Shown: piece by piece, positions 1 to 8,855 of the stretch
How positions within the stretch are numbered: position 1 is the stretch's first letter
Layout of the letters: every line of letters starts with the position of its first letter
NCBI GenBank assembly: GCA_016218915.1
Contig: JACRCQ010000016.1
Coordinates: forward strand, 146,009-210,008
Direction: 5' to 3'
Length of the DNA: 64,000 nucleotides
From: Deltaproteobacteria bacterium
GTDB lineage: Bacteria > Myxococcota_A > Polyangia > Polyangiales > Polyangiaceae
The notes under the pieces: model-generated
Seen by the model: the letters and a program-made list of their open reading frames with translations, nothing else
Told to the model about the DNA's origin: nothing
Databases searched by the model: none
Translations under genes and position numbers: made by a program

Positions 1-1
1 G

Positions 2-640
2 CTTCTGCTGGTCGCTGCCGCAGTCGTCGCCAGCAGTTGCGAGAAGCGTCCCCCTGAGCCTTCCCCTCCGCCGACCACCACCGTCGTGGTCGACAAGCCG
101 ACGGCCACCCCTCAGACGGCTTCCACGGACGCATCCCGCCCGACCGTGACCTCGACCGAGGCTGCACCCAATCGGTGCATGAAGGCGCTTCCAGACGAGC
201 CCCCGACGGTCCCTCCCCCTGCAGCGAGCTGCCCGCCAGACCCGGTCTTCGGAGGCGTCCGGCTGCCCAGGGGAAAGGTCGGATTCCTCCAGGCTGCGGA
301 CGGGATCTCCATCGACGTGGAGCTGGCGACCACGCCGGAGCAGCAGGAGCGCGGCCTGATGTTCCGCACTCGCATGCCCGAGAACGAAGGGATGCTCTTT
401 GCGTTCGACAGGTCGTCCGTCCACCACTTCTGGATGCACAACACCTGCATCCCGCTCGACCTGATGTTCGTCGCCGAGGATGGGTTCATCACCGGAATCG
501 TGGAGAGCGCACCCACGCTCAACGACTCGAGCCGGTCGATTCCCTGTCCGGTCGCGTATGTGCTGGAGGTCAACGCCGGGTTCTCGCGGCGTCATGGGGT
601 CAAGCCTGGGCAGATGATCAAGCTTCCGCCCCGGTCCTGA
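2..640 (+). CDS. DUF192 lipoprotein, 5' end outside window
   Basis: The reading frame is already open at the first bases and runs LLLVAAAVVASSC, a lipoprotein signal ending in a lipobox, so the start codon lies just upstream of the window. The GTG at 86 is internal and should not be used as the start. After the lipid-anchor cysteine comes a Pro/Thr-rich linker of about 60 residues and then a DUF192 domain (roughly visible residues 85-210) with the family blocks QERGLMFRTRMP and FWMHNTCIPLDLMF. DUF192 proteins are small, secreted, beta-rich proteins of unknown function. The gene is convergent with the PPK2 gene, with only 10 bases between the two stops. The family call is firm; the role is unknown. 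Confidence 0.85.
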   Translation, partial: LLLVAAAVVASSCEKRPPEPSPPPTTTVVVDKPTATPQTASTDASRPTVTSTEAAPNRCMKALPDEPPTVPPPAASCPPDPVFGGVRLPRGKVGFLQAADGISIDVELATTPEQQERGLMFRTRMPENEGMLFAFDRSSVHHFWMHNTCIPLDLMFVAEDGFITGIVESAPTLNDSSRSIPCPVAYVLEVNAGFSRRHGVKPGQMIKLPPRS

Positions 641-650
641 GCCTTGGGGA

Positions 651-1586
651 TCAGTTGGCGGCGACGGTCGGCTCGGCCGGGGTCTTGTCGCCCTTCTTCT
701 TCTTGGGCTCCTTGGGAGGGCGCTTGCCGCCGAGCTGCTCGCGCACGCGATCGAGCTCCTCGCGCTTGGTGGCATCGACCTTGGGGTAGTGCAGGTCGAG
801 CTCGGACAGACGCTCCACGATGATCTCGGACACGGCCATGCGCATGAACCACTTGTGATCAGCGGGGATGACGTACCAGGGGGCATGCTTGGTGCTGGTG
901 TTGATCAGCATGTCCTCGTAGGCGTCGTGGTACTTGTCCCACAGATCGCGCTCCTTGCAGTCGGAGTCCGAGAACTTCCAGTTCTTGTGGGAGTTGTCGA
1001 GGCGCTTGAGGAAGCGCTTGAGCTGCTCGTCGCGCGAGACGTTGAGGAAGAACTTGATCGGCAGGATGCCGTTGTCGACGAGGTACTGCTCGATGTTGTT
1101 GATGTCCCGGAAGCGCTTCTTCCAGATGTCCTTGGTGCATTCCTTGGGGAGCTTCTGCTTGTCGAGGAATTCGGGATGCACGCGCACCACGAGGGTCTCC
1201 TCGTAGTAGGAGCGATTGAAGATGCCGATGCGTCCACGCTCCGGCATGCACTTCATCACGCGCCACATGAAGTCGTGGTCCAGCTCCTCGGCCGAAGGAT
1301 TCTTGAAGCTGTAGACCTGGCAGCCCTGGGGATTGACCCCGGACATGACGTGCTTGATGGTCGAGTCCTTACCCGCCGCATCCATGGCCTGGAAGATCAG
1401 CAGGATGCCGTACTTGTCGTGGGCGTAGAGCATGTCCTGCATCTCGGCCAGCTTCTTGACGCCCTTCGCCAGGCGCTCCTCGGCCTGCTTCGGGTCCTTG
1501 ATCCCCCCGGTGTCGTCCGTTGCCATCTTGCCAAGCTTGAAGCTTTTCCCCTTGGGCACGAATCGGTCGATATTCATGGCGCGCAT
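651..1586 (-). CDS. ppk2: Polyphosphate kinase 2 (PPK2 family)
   Basis: Cytoplasmic PPK2-type kinase, about 311 residues. The family transfers phosphate between polyphosphate and nucleoside mono- or diphosphates. Visible landmarks are the Walker A-like MDAAGKDSTIKH, the Walker B region GRIGIFNRSYYEE, and the lid with conserved Arg/Lys (KKRFRDINNIEQYL). A basic tail (KRPPKEPKKKKGDK) ends the protein. The open frame extends to a TTG at 1625, but homologues usually begin close to MNIDRF, so I place the start at the ATG at 1586; 1577 is equally possible. It lies downstream of the acyl-CoA dehydrogenase cassette on the same strand, separated by about 120 bases, so it is probably its own unit. Nucleotide preference cannot be read from sequence. 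Confidence 0.93.
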   Translation of the reverse strand: MRAMNIDRFVPKGKSFKLGKMATDDTGGIKDPKQAEERLAKGVKKLAEMQDMLYAHDKYGILLIFQAMDAAGKDSTIKHVMSGVNPQGCQVYSFKNPSAEELDHDFMWRVMKCMPERGRIGIFNRSYYEETLVVRVHPEFLDKQKLPKECTKDIWKKRFRDINNIEQYLVDNGILPIKFFLNVSRDEQLKRFLKRLDNSHKNWKFSDSDCKERDLWDKYHDAYEDMLINTSTKHAPWYVIPADHKWFMRMAVSEIIVERLSELDLHYPKVDATKREELDRVREQLGGKRPPKEPKKKKGDKTPAEPTVAAN

Positions 1587-1710
1587 CTTATCGGAGACGT
1601 CCACCGTGGCAATGGTCGAATCCAAGCCCTCGCCCGTCGAGACAGCGCTTTAATACGAGTGTTTCGGTGCGGAGCCCGCCCCAAGGTGAACGCGGGTGCA
1701 GTTAGGCTCT

Positions 1711-3297
1711 CTACTCCTTGAGCATGGCCGCGACCCAGCCGGAGCGCTCTGCGTCTTCCCCGGCCGCAACGCGATCCAGCCAGATGCGCGCCCGCTCCCG
1801 AAGCCTCGCGCAAGCCAGGAGCGCTGTCGCCTGCTCTGCCTCGTCGCCGCTGCGAGAAACGCGCAGCAACACCGGCATCTGCGCGTAGACCGCCATCATC
1901 GCTTCGGCCAGCGCGAATTGCAGCACCTGACGATCGAAGAGCTTGAAGCCATACTTCGCCCGCGTCGCGATCATGCGCTCTGCAAGCTCCTGCATCTGCA
2001 GGTCGAAGCCCTTGGCCGCGTCGCTGTGGGGGCCGTTGACCCGCGGCGCAAGCGCAGGAATCGCCTTGAGCGCGTCGGGCTTCCAGCCGAGCACCGACGA
2101 CGCCACGTGCATGTGCAGCACGTCGTTGGCGCCCTCGAAGATCCGCGTGACGCGCATGTCCCGCATGCGGCGCGCCATTCCCGCTTCCTCGATGTACCCG
2201 GTGCCGCCCATTAGCTGCAGGCAGCGATCCACGATGTCCCAGGAGCCTTCCGACGCCATCACCTTCGCGATGGCCGAATCCAGGCCGATGTCGCCGTGCT
2301 TCGTCTCGTACAGATCGCACACCAGGCGAACCACCGACTCCATCGTGTACACGTCGGCCATCGCGCACGCGGTCTGCTCTCGCACCAGCGGGAAGTTGCC
2401 GATGGGGCGTCCGAACTGCACACGCTGCGCGGTGTGCGCACGCGCCTCTTCCAGGGCGGCCACGCCTGCTCCCACGCACCCGGCTGCCATGAACGTGCGC
2501 CCCCAGGTCAGCGCCTGGTGCGCGTGATCCATGCCCTTGGAGATCTCTCCCAGGATGTGATCCGCTGGCACCTCGACGTCCTCGAAGTCGATCGTGATCG
2601 TCGACGAGCCCTTCAAGCCGAGCTTCTTCTCTTCGCCCTGGCGATTGACGCCCTTCCAGGTGGGGTCGACGGCGACCATGGTGTGGCCGGCGCGCGCGCC
2701 GCCCAACCCGGGGCTGCGTGCCACCACGGTGACCAGGCCGCAGAGCCCGCCGTTGGTCACGTAGCACTTGCTGCCATTGAGCTTGAGCTTGCCGCCCTCT
2801 TCCGCGAGCGTCGTGCGCATCGAGGCGATGTCCGAGCCGGCATTGGGCTCAGTGGCTGCAAAGGCCGCGATGCGCTTGCCAGCGGCGATCTCAGGCAGGT
2901 ACCTCTCCTGCAGCCCCTTGGGCGCCAGGTGGATCATGCTGAACAGCCCGAGCCCGGAGTGCAGCCCCACGCAGGTTCCCAGCGAGCCGTTGAACCGCGT
3001 GAGCTCGGCCACCACGCGCGTCGCCGCCTTCATGGACAACCCTGCGCCGCCCAGCTTCTCCGGGATCGTGAGCCCGAACCACCCCTGCTCCGCGATCGAT
3101 CCGAGCATCTCGACGCCGAGCTTGCCCCTGGCGTCGATCGCTGCACCATCCACGTTCTTGGCGCACCACTTGCGGACCTCCACCAGCAGGGCGGACACGA
3201 GCTCGCCTTCCTCGTCGTCACGCGCTTCGCGCCGCAGCATTGCCGGCAATTCCGACGCCTGGTCGAGGACCGCGGAGAAGATGTTGGTCTGGGTCAT
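1711..3297 (-). CDS. Acyl-CoA dehydrogenase
   Basis: FAD-dependent acyl-CoA dehydrogenase, 528 residues, somewhat longer than the common 380-400 because of a C-terminal extension. It should introduce an alpha,beta double bond into an acyl thioester. Signatures: substrate-side loop TIPEKLGGAGLS, flavin/substrate segment KCYVTNGG, the RVQFGRPIGNFPLVREQ block, and GTGYIEEAGM followed by IFEGANDV, where the glutamate matches the catalytic base of the medium-chain family. It is the last gene of the SDR-ACP-radical SAM-ACAD cassette (12 bases after the radical SAM gene). Because an ACP gene is in the same unit, the substrate could be an ACP-bound rather than a CoA-bound acyl chain; that is inference. 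Confidence 0.93.
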   Translation of the reverse strand: MTQTNIFSAVLDQASELPAMLRREARDDEEGELVSALLVEVRKWCAKNVDGAAIDARGKLGVEMLGSIAEQGWFGLTIPEKLGGAGLSMKAATRVVAELTRFNGSLGTCVGLHSGLGLFSMIHLAPKGLQERYLPEIAAGKRIAAFAATEPNAGSDIASMRTTLAEEGGKLKLNGSKCYVTNGGLCGLVTVVARSPGLGGARAGHTMVAVDPTWKGVNRQGEEKKLGLKGSSTITIDFEDVEVPADHILGEISKGMDHAHQALTWGRTFMAAGCVGAGVAALEEARAHTAQRVQFGRPIGNFPLVREQTACAMADVYTMESVVRLVCDLYETKHGDIGLDSAIAKVMASEGSWDIVDRCLQLMGGTGYIEEAGMARRMRDMRVTRIFEGANDVLHMHVASSVLGWKPDALKAIPALAPRVNGPHSDAAKGFDLQMQELAERMIATRAKYGFKLFDRQVLQFALAEAMMAVYAQMPVLLRVSRSGDEAEQATALLACARLRERARIWLDRVAAGEDAERSGWVAAMLKE

Positions 3298-3309
3298 GGT
3301 GCTGCTCGC

Positions 3310-4611
3310 TCAGAACTGGATGGTTCGCTGCCCCTGCTCCATCTCGGCCAGGTGCAGCTTGTCCTTGTAGAACTCGCGCCAGAGCGTCAGGTAGCCGTCG
3401 AGCAGTCGCTCGGCGCTCATCTGCTTGGGCTTGAACACGACGTTGGCGTCGTTGTAGTGCTTCCAGGCCTTGTCGAAGATCCGCCCCTCGCCTTCGAGCT
3501 GGTGCCACGACGGCGTACCGGGATAGGGGGTGAAGATTGCGAACTCGGTCTTGGGCACCTTTGCCTTGACCGTGAACTCGAGGATGCGATCGAACACCCC
3601 TTCGTCGTCGGTTTCGTTGCCGACCAGCAGCGACGTGTACGGCTCGATCCCGAACTCGTGGCAGCGCTGCACGCTCCGGATCGCCCTGTCCATCGCGTCG
3701 GGATCGCCTTTGCCGAACGCGTTGCGCGTGATCGGGTCGAAGCCGCAGACGAGGTAGAAGCGATCGATGCCCGCGTCGCTGATCTCCTGGATGAGCGTGG
3801 GATCGAGCGAGAGGATCATCGGCATGCTGCAGCCGAGATAGCTGATCTTCTGGCCGCGTGGGCGCGGGTCGTTCTTGAGATCCGCGAGGAAGGTGCGCAG
3901 ATGACGCCTGGCGCCCGAGAACGCGAAGAACGAGGTGTCCTCGGTGATCGCGGCCAGCTTGCCCGCCTTGGCCAGATCGGACAGCGCGGTCTTGCTGACC
4001 TCGCGAGGTACCAGACGGACCTTCTTGCCCATGGAATAGGGCACCACGCACGCGTCGCAATTCAGCGGGCAGCCCCGGGAGATCTGCAGCGGGTAGTCGT
4101 CAGGATGCAGCGCCGCCGACTCTGCCTCGACGTACAGATCCACGCGCGGCGGGGGCAGCTTCTCCAGGTCGAACGGCTCGGTCTGCTCGTAGCGCGGCTT
4201 GAGCGCGCCCTTGCCGAAGTCCGACAGTAGCGCGTTCCAAACCCCTTCGCCTTCGCCCACCACGATCGAATCGAAGTGCGCCCCGGCGACCTCGGGCATC
4301 ATGGTCGGGAAGATGCCCCCTGCGACCACCTTGCGTCCGGCTGCGCGCAGCATGTCCGCAAGCTCGAGCGCACGCGTCGCGGCCGGGGTGAAGAACGACA
4401 GTGCGTACAGATCCGCCTCGACATCCAGCGTGAGCGGCTTGACGCGGTCGTCGTGGAACGCCACCTGCACGTCCGGCGGCGTGACCGCGGCGATGCTCGC
4501 AATGCCGAGCGACGGGCCGCCCAGGTACTCGTTGCAGGGGACGCACTCGAGCAGCTCAGGATGAGACTGCGCGTGGCGTTCGAAGCTCGGATAGACAAAC
4601 TGCACTTTCAT
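3310..4611 (-). CDS. B12-binding-type radical SAM protein
   Basis: 433 residues. The N-terminal third has a Rossmann-like cobalamin-binding architecture, but the B12 ligand motif DxHxxG is not apparent (VAFHDDRV is the nearest). The radical SAM cluster motif is C181-x3-C185-x2-C188 in ISRGCPLNCDAC. The C-terminal part resembles the lipid-modifying B12 radical SAM enzymes typified by the hopanoid methylases and by oxidase-like cyclisation enzymes. Such enzymes methylate or rearrange unactivated carbons. It sits between an ACP gene and an acyl-CoA dehydrogenase gene, which suggests an acyl-chain or polyketide substrate. Family is confident; the reaction is not known. Confidence 0.88.
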   Translation of the reverse strand: MKVQFVYPSFERHAQSHPELLECVPCNEYLGGPSLGIASIAAVTPPDVQVAFHDDRVKPLTLDVEADLYALSFFTPAATRALELADMLRAAGRKVVAGGIFPTMMPEVAGAHFDSIVVGEGEGVWNALLSDFGKGALKPRYEQTEPFDLEKLPPPRVDLYVEAESAALHPDDYPLQISRGCPLNCDACVVPYSMGKKVRLVPREVSKTALSDLAKAGKLAAITEDTSFFAFSGARRHLRTFLADLKNDPRPRGQKISYLGCSMPMILSLDPTLIQEISDAGIDRFYLVCGFDPITRNAFGKGDPDAMDRAIRSVQRCHEFGIEPYTSLLVGNETDDEGVFDRILEFTVKAKVPKTEFAIFTPYPGTPSWHQLEGEGRIFDKAWKHYNDANVVFKPKQMSAERLLDGYLTLWREFYKDKLHLAEMEQGQRTIQF

Positions 4612-4663
4612 GCGTCACCGCCCCATGTCTCGGGGTACATCCAGGGTTGTTCCGCGGCTCGGC

Positions 4664-4915
4664 TCAAGCCAGGAGCTTGGATAGAAACGACACCACGTCG
4701 CCGACGGTCCGGACTTCCTGCAGCTGCTCGACGTCGACATCGACTTCGTACTTCTCGGTCACGGCGCTCAGCAGCTCCATGGAGTGGAGCGAGTCGAGGC
4801 CGAGGTCTTCGCGGAGGCGGTCGGAATTCCGGATCTCTGCCTTGTTCTCAGGACGAATCCTGCGGATGATCGTCTCGACTTCGTTCCTGATCTGCTGCGG
4901 TTCAACTCGGGGCAT
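4664..4915 (-). CDS. Acyl carrier protein
   Basis: An 83-residue acidic helical protein with the phosphopantetheine attachment motif DLGLDSLHS; Ser42 is the predicted modification site. Length and motif fit a dedicated ACP rather than a PCP domain. It lies between the SDR gene (54 bases upstream) and the radical SAM gene (52 bases downstream) and probably carries the acyl intermediate on which the neighbouring enzymes act. No ketosynthase is adjacent; the nearest is at 11153-12370. A housekeeping AcpP role is less likely because fab genes do not surround it. Confidence 0.93.
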   Translation of the reverse strand: MPRVEPQQIRNEVETIIRRIRPENKAEIRNSDRLREDLGLDSLHSMELLSAVTEKYEVDVDVEQLQEVRTVGDVVSFLSKLLA

Positions 4916-4969
4916 GTTGGGTTCTCCTCGGATACACTCGCTGAGGCGTCGCGCCTCAACGTCAGGGCA

Positions 4970-5992
4970 CTAGGCGTGTGCTTGGGCAGGCTCTCGTCGT
5001 TTCAGATAGCCGTGCCTTTCGTACCATAGACAGGCTTTGCGGATGGTTGCCGTGAGCGGCGCCGGGTCCTTCAGACCGAGCTCGCTGACGGACTTGCTGC
5101 GGTCGACCCATTGGCCGTGGTGCACCATATCGACGAATTCGCGGGCGAGGAAGGGGCGAGAGCCGTTCTGCACCACCGCGCACCGCATCTCGTCGAGCGT
5201 GGTGAGCGGACCCGCCAACCATGTCGGAATCCGCCAGGAATGCAGCGGCACTGCCAGCTCTTCGGCGATCAGCTCCATGAATTCGCGAATCGTCACGTTG
5301 TGCCCTGCCGCGATGTACCGCTCCCCAGCGCGCCCACGCTCCGCTGCGGCTACGTGCGCTGCGGCCATCTCGTCGGCGTCGATGATGTTCTGACGCCCGT
5401 CAATGTGGAACGGCAGCTTTCCGTGGCTGAGCGCCACCACGATGAACCCGGTGCCCGCCTTGATGTCGAGCTCGCCAATGATGCCCGTGGGGCAGAGCAC
5501 GACGCAGTCCATGCCCTGGCCCGCTGCTTTCAGCACCTCTTGCTCGGCCGCGAGCTTGACCGCGTGGTAGATGCACCGCGACGCTGCCGGGGTGATGGGG
5601 TCGGTCTCGTTGGAGAGCGCACGGCCCTGGCGCGGCGGTCCCACGGTTGCGATCGAGCTGGTGAGCACGAGCCTCTGGACCCCTGCGCGAAGCGCCGCGT
5701 CAACCGCGGACCGTACCCCGGTGCGCGCCAGCTCCACATCCGCGTCGAAGTCGATCGAGTAGCGAGGGTAGTGCGCCGCGCACATGAAGACCACCTCGCG
5801 CCCCCGCATCACCTCCACCAGACCGTCCGGATCGTCGAGCTCCGCCACTACCAGCTTGGCGCCCAGCTTGCGGGCAAAGAGCGTGTTGTCGCGGATCCGA
5901 CGCGTCGCATGCACGTCATGGCCTGCGCGCACCAGCGCACGCACCACGTTCATGCCGACAAACCCTGTACCGCCCAGAACCAGCGCTTTCAC
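4970..5992 (-). CDS. NAD(P)-dependent epimerase/dehydratase (extended SDR)
   Basis: 340-residue extended short-chain dehydrogenase. The dinucleotide fold is marked by GGTGFVG at residues 8-14, the catalytic Ser is in LTSSIATV (112-113), and Tyr142-x3-Lys146 (YHAVK) completes the active site. The overall layout is closest to the dihydroflavonol reductase/hopanoid-associated epimerase branch, whose members reduce ketones or epimerise sugars attached to lipids. First gene of the SDR-ACP-radical SAM-ACAD cassette. A ketone or aldehyde intermediate on the ACP would be a natural substrate, but this is inference from neighbours. Confidence 0.9.
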   Translation of the reverse strand: MKALVLGGTGFVGMNVVRALVRAGHDVHATRRIRDNTLFARKLGAKLVVAELDDPDGLVEVMRGREVVFMCAAHYPRYSIDFDADVELARTGVRSAVDAALRAGVQRLVLTSSIATVGPPRQGRALSNETDPITPAASRCIYHAVKLAAEQEVLKAAGQGMDCVVLCPTGIIGELDIKAGTGFIVVALSHGKLPFHIDGRQNIIDADEMAAAHVAAAERGRAGERYIAAGHNVTIREFMELIAEELAVPLHSWRIPTWLAGPLTTLDEMRCAVVQNGSRPFLAREFVDMVHHGQWVDRSKSVSELGLKDPAPLTATIRKACLWYERHGYLKRREPAQAHA

Positions 5993-6058
5993 GACGACTC
6001 CGGCCGGTGCTCATGGCAGGGACGGCGCCCGCGCGCAACGCGCATTTTTCTGCGCAGC

Positions 6059-6451
6059 TCAGAGGTCAGCGCCGACCAGGGGGTCCTTCAGGCAAACCAT
6101 GGAGGATCCCCCGGAAAGACAGGCATATCCCTCCCGGCACATCTGATCGGATTGGCAGTTCTTCACGCAGATGAACCCGGAGCTGAACGCGTTCACGCAC
6201 GATGCCCCGGCAGCAGCGCAGTCGCTGTCCGTGGTGCAGGCCTTGGTGCACAACCCGTTGGGTGCCGTCTTCACGCAGATGATCGGCAGGTTGCAGCTCT
6301 TCGAATCGCTGCACGCCGAGCCAATGTTCCCGCTGTTGTCCTCCATGTGGTAGGAGCCCGGTGTGAGCCCTCCATCACCACCAACGCCAGGCCAGTGATC
6401 GCAGGCAGCAACCAGGAGCACGAGCAAGGGGGCGAAACGAGCGGTTCTCAT
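6059..6451 (-). CDS. Cysteine-rich lipoprotein
   Basis: 130 residues starting at MRTARFAPLL, with a lipobox in LLVAACD. The mature part has cysteine pairs spaced like other myxobacterial secreted modules (CSDSKSCN, CTKACTTDSDC, CVKNCQSDQMC). The longer open frame to 6775 overlaps the next gene and lacks a signal, so the internal ATG at 6451 is chosen. Function unknown; likely a surface-anchored protein stabilised by disulfides. Confidence 0.72.
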   Translation of the reverse strand: MRTARFAPLLVLLVAACDHWPGVGGDGGLTPGSYHMEDNSGNIGSACSDSKSCNLPIICVKTAPNGLCTKACTTDSDCAAAGASCVNAFSSGFICVKNCQSDQMCREGYACLSGGSSMVCLKDPLVGADL

Positions 6452-6495
6452 GGCCCAGCTATTGTAGCTCCATCGCGCCGCATGTGGAGCTGCGT

Positions 6496-7572
6496 CTACT
6501 TGCAGTCGTCGTTGGCCGGATCGGTCGCGGGCGTGCACGGTACCTCGGGCGGTGTGGGCGTGACCACGGCACCGACGAGAGCCGGCTTGCTCACGAAGGC
6601 GAATGCCATGGTGATCGCATCGCACGGCTGGGAAGGGATCGAGCTGTTTGCCGAGATGTCCCTTGCCTTGCACACCTGCTTCTTGATGTCCGAATACAGC
6701 GGGTTGTCCGTGCAAAGCGGCACCCCCCCGACCTTTGCGCCAGCAAGCTGCTTGAGAAGGTCTCGTGGGATCCACAACCCGGACAGGACGCCCTCTTCGA
6801 GTGCGTAGCTGCTGCCGGACGGCGTCACCTTTGCCACGATGAACGAGCTGGTCACCACGATCGAGAACTGCGGGTTGACGTCGAGAGGCGCGCCCCCCTT
6901 GATCGAGGCCACCAGACGCCCCTGGCTCACGTACGCGTTGTTGTCGATGATCTTGGGATTCTCCAGATCACCCTTGCCTTGCCCGTCCGGGTTCAGGCAG
7001 GTCGTCTTGATCGGCCACGCGTCCGTCCCGTCCCAGACAGGCGGAGCGCTCCGCATGTTCGTCACGAGCCACGCTACGGAAACCTGATCGTCGTCGGGCT
7101 GGCCATTGTACCCGCGCACCCGCAGCAGCAACGACCACTCCCCGTTCTTGATGTCCTTGTTGAAATCACCGCTGGTCAGCCCGAGCATCGCGCTGGCCGC
7201 GATCAGCCCTGCCGCAGAGTTGTCCCTTCCTCCAAGACCGTCGCACTGATCCTGCTCCACAGCGCCGGAGGGCAGCGCGCAGCTGGGTCCGTCTCCCTGG
7301 CACGTGCAGGTGTTGTCGAGGTCAAAGCCGATCGACTTGTAGTCCCCCTGCTCCTTGAAGTCGATGCTCTGGACCGCAACGATGAACTCGATGGTCCCGC
7401 CGGAAGCGGTGTTGGAGGGACGCTGCGGGGGTCTGGCCGACTCGCATCCCTGCGCGCCGTCAACGCCCGCGTCGGTCTGAGAGCCTGGTTCCAGAAGCGT
7501 GGAGTCGTAGTAGCCGCACGCGCAGACAATGCTGAAAGCGACCCCTAGAACCCATGCGCGATCCCGTTTCAC
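6496..7572 (-). CDS. Hypothetical lipoprotein
   Basis: 358 residues from a GTG start at 7572; the signal peptide ends at the lipobox IVCAC followed by a short Asp/Gly linker. The mature region is soluble, with several cysteines (CTCQGDGPSC) and no recognisable enzyme motif. It is followed 44 bases later on the same strand by the small cysteine-rich lipoprotein, so the two may be co-transcribed. Not assigned to a family. Confidence 0.7.
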   Translation of the reverse strand: MKRDRAWVLGVAFSIVCACGYYDSTLLEPGSQTDAGVDGAQGCESARPPQRPSNTASGGTIEFIVAVQSIDFKEQGDYKSIGFDLDNTCTCQGDGPSCALPSGAVEQDQCDGLGGRDNSAAGLIAASAMLGLTSGDFNKDIKNGEWSLLLRVRGYNGQPDDDQVSVAWLVTNMRSAPPVWDGTDAWPIKTTCLNPDGQGKGDLENPKIIDNNAYVSQGRLVASIKGGAPLDVNPQFSIVVTSSFIVAKVTPSGSSYALEEGVLSGLWIPRDLLKQLAGAKVGGVPLCTDNPLYSDIKKQVCKARDISANSSIPSQPCDAITMAFAFVSKPALVGAVVTPTPPEVPCTPATDPANDDCK

Positions 7573-7836
7573 CGTGGCTCAATCTACCACGGCCGCCGAG
7601 CGCTGGAGGCCAGAACACGCGCACCGAATCAAGGGCCGCCTCTGGGCAGCCGCTCTGGAGCCGCGATGGCAATCGCCTCGACATCCGATCCGCATCGAAG
7701 GAATCGGTGCTCTAGCGTTCGTTGCAGGCGCTGCCGACCAGCACGAATACGTTGAAGCTCTTGCCGGTCATTTCCGAAGGTTCGATGGCGGTGGGCGAGC
7801 CAACCGGTTGTGCTGCCCTTGGGGCGCTCGGTCAGA
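7573..7836. other. Gene-poor stretch with a coding-like remnant
   Basis: Between the lipoprotein at 6496-7572 and the ResB operon. No complete gene is visible. On the minus strand a high-GC3 open segment ends at a TAG at 7712-7714 and reads ...SEMTGKSFNVFVLVGSACNER; it has no credible start because a stop lies upstream in frame. It may be the 3' remnant of a small gene that once followed ResB. Confidence 0.35.
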
Positions 7837-7905
7837 TCAGGTATTCTGCGGATACTGGGACGTATCCAAGCCGGTCACGTCTCCGTAGAAGGTATTGCCG
7901 GTCAT
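7837..7905 (-). CDS. Candidate 22-residue peptide coupled to resB
   Basis: The ATG at 7905 overlaps the ResB stop as ATGA, so a short frame of 22 residues (MTGNTFYGDVTGLDTSQYPQ...) would be translated by coupling. It has no signal or membrane segment. Both this peptide and the remnant at 7712 contain MTG(N/K)-F-like text, which may mean a broken or duplicated small gene. Low confidence. Confidence 0.25.
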   Translation of the reverse strand: MTGNTFYGDVTGLDTSQYPQNT

Positions 7906-8852
7906 GCTCTCTCCCACGCAACCAGCCCCACTCCGACCGCGAGCAGCAGCGTGACGAAAAGCACCAGCGGAACACTCGGGTTGCGCCTCTGAATCAACAC
8001 CACGATCGGGGACTCGTTCACGGCCAGAAACGAAGTCTCCCCCGTGGATTGAGGATCCATCGGAAGCATCGCGCTCTGTCCGCCAATCACGAGCTCCGCG
8101 ACCGGAACCCGAAGCGACGGCGTGCGCCGGGGGTCGTGGAAGCGGCGCAGCACGATTCGATCGCCACCGGCCACGGCAGGCTCATCGGGACGCACCACGA
8201 CCTGCCGCCCCTTGTGCCGAACCACCAGCCCGTCAGCCATCATCTCGACCTGGCCGAGCAACAGCTCCCTTGCTCCGGCGCCAGACGTGATCGGATGGTT
8301 GTACCCGATCGTGATCTCCTCGCCGGATCGCTGCAACGTGACCGTCACCGAACGTGGCATCCCCCCGGAGTGCGTCTGCTGCTCGAATCCGACTGCCCGC
8401 CAGGTCTCCCCATCGATCGACGTCCCCTGCGCTGTCACCATGAACCGCGTGGAGCTCGCCTTCAGGCCGCCCCACAGATGGGCCACCAGAGCGAGCACGA
8501 AGGTGACGTGCAGCACGAGCGCGCCGTACGCCGACGGACGTGTGACCCGGCGCTGGATGCGGCTCACCAGGGAATCCCAGGTGCAGACCAGCGCGCTCAG
8601 CGCCCAGATCGCGAGAGAGACGGCGAGCGCATAGAACCACGCGTGTTGCCATCGCCAGGGCTGGAAGAAGAACCGGACGTCATCCATGGATAGGCCCGCG
8701 TACAGCTGCGGCGAGCTGTCCATGATCAGGCTCCCCATACCCATCAGCGCCGCAGAGACGAAGGAGCAGACGATGCCCGTGCGCTGCTCTCCGAGCAGGC
8801 GCCACAGCCATGCAACGGGTTGGGAGGCGGCAGGGGAAGACGGCTCGTTCAT
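7902..8852 (-). CDS. resB: ResB-like cytochrome c biogenesis protein
   Basis: 316 residues with transmembrane helices near residues 25-50, 75-95, 115-135 and at the C-terminus (VPLVLFVTLLLAVGVGLVAW), separated by one large soluble domain of about 140 residues. This is the ResB/Ccs1 layout, shorter than the usual 450 or more. ResB works with CcsA in System II to deliver haem across the membrane and attach it to CxxCH motifs of exported apocytochromes. The gene lies 3 bases after ccsA and is probably translationally coupled. The family call rests on topology and the CcsA neighbour. Confidence 0.72.
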   Translation of the reverse strand: MNEPSSPAASQPVAWLWRLLGEQRTGIVCSFVSAALMGMGSLIMDSSPQLYAGLSMDDVRFFFQPWRWQHAWFYALAVSLAIWALSALVCTWDSLVSRIQRRVTRPSAYGALVLHVTFVLALVAHLWGGLKASSTRFMVTAQGTSIDGETWRAVGFEQQTHSGGMPRSVTVTLQRSGEEITIGYNHPITSGAGARELLLGQVEMMADGLVVRHKGRQVVVRPDEPAVAGGDRIVLRRFHDPRRTPSLRVPVAELVIGGQSAMLPMDPQSTGETSFLAVNESPIVVLIQRRNPSVPLVLFVTLLLAVGVGLVAWERA

Positions 8853-8855
8853 GGT

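Noticed and set aside
2296..4230. 644-residue plus-strand open frame
   Set aside because: Antisense shadow of the acyl-CoA dehydrogenase and radical SAM genes; Arg/His-rich with no motif.
5111..6808. 565-residue plus-strand open frame
   Set aside because: Antisense to the SDR and lipoprotein genes; composition typical of GC-rich shadow frames.
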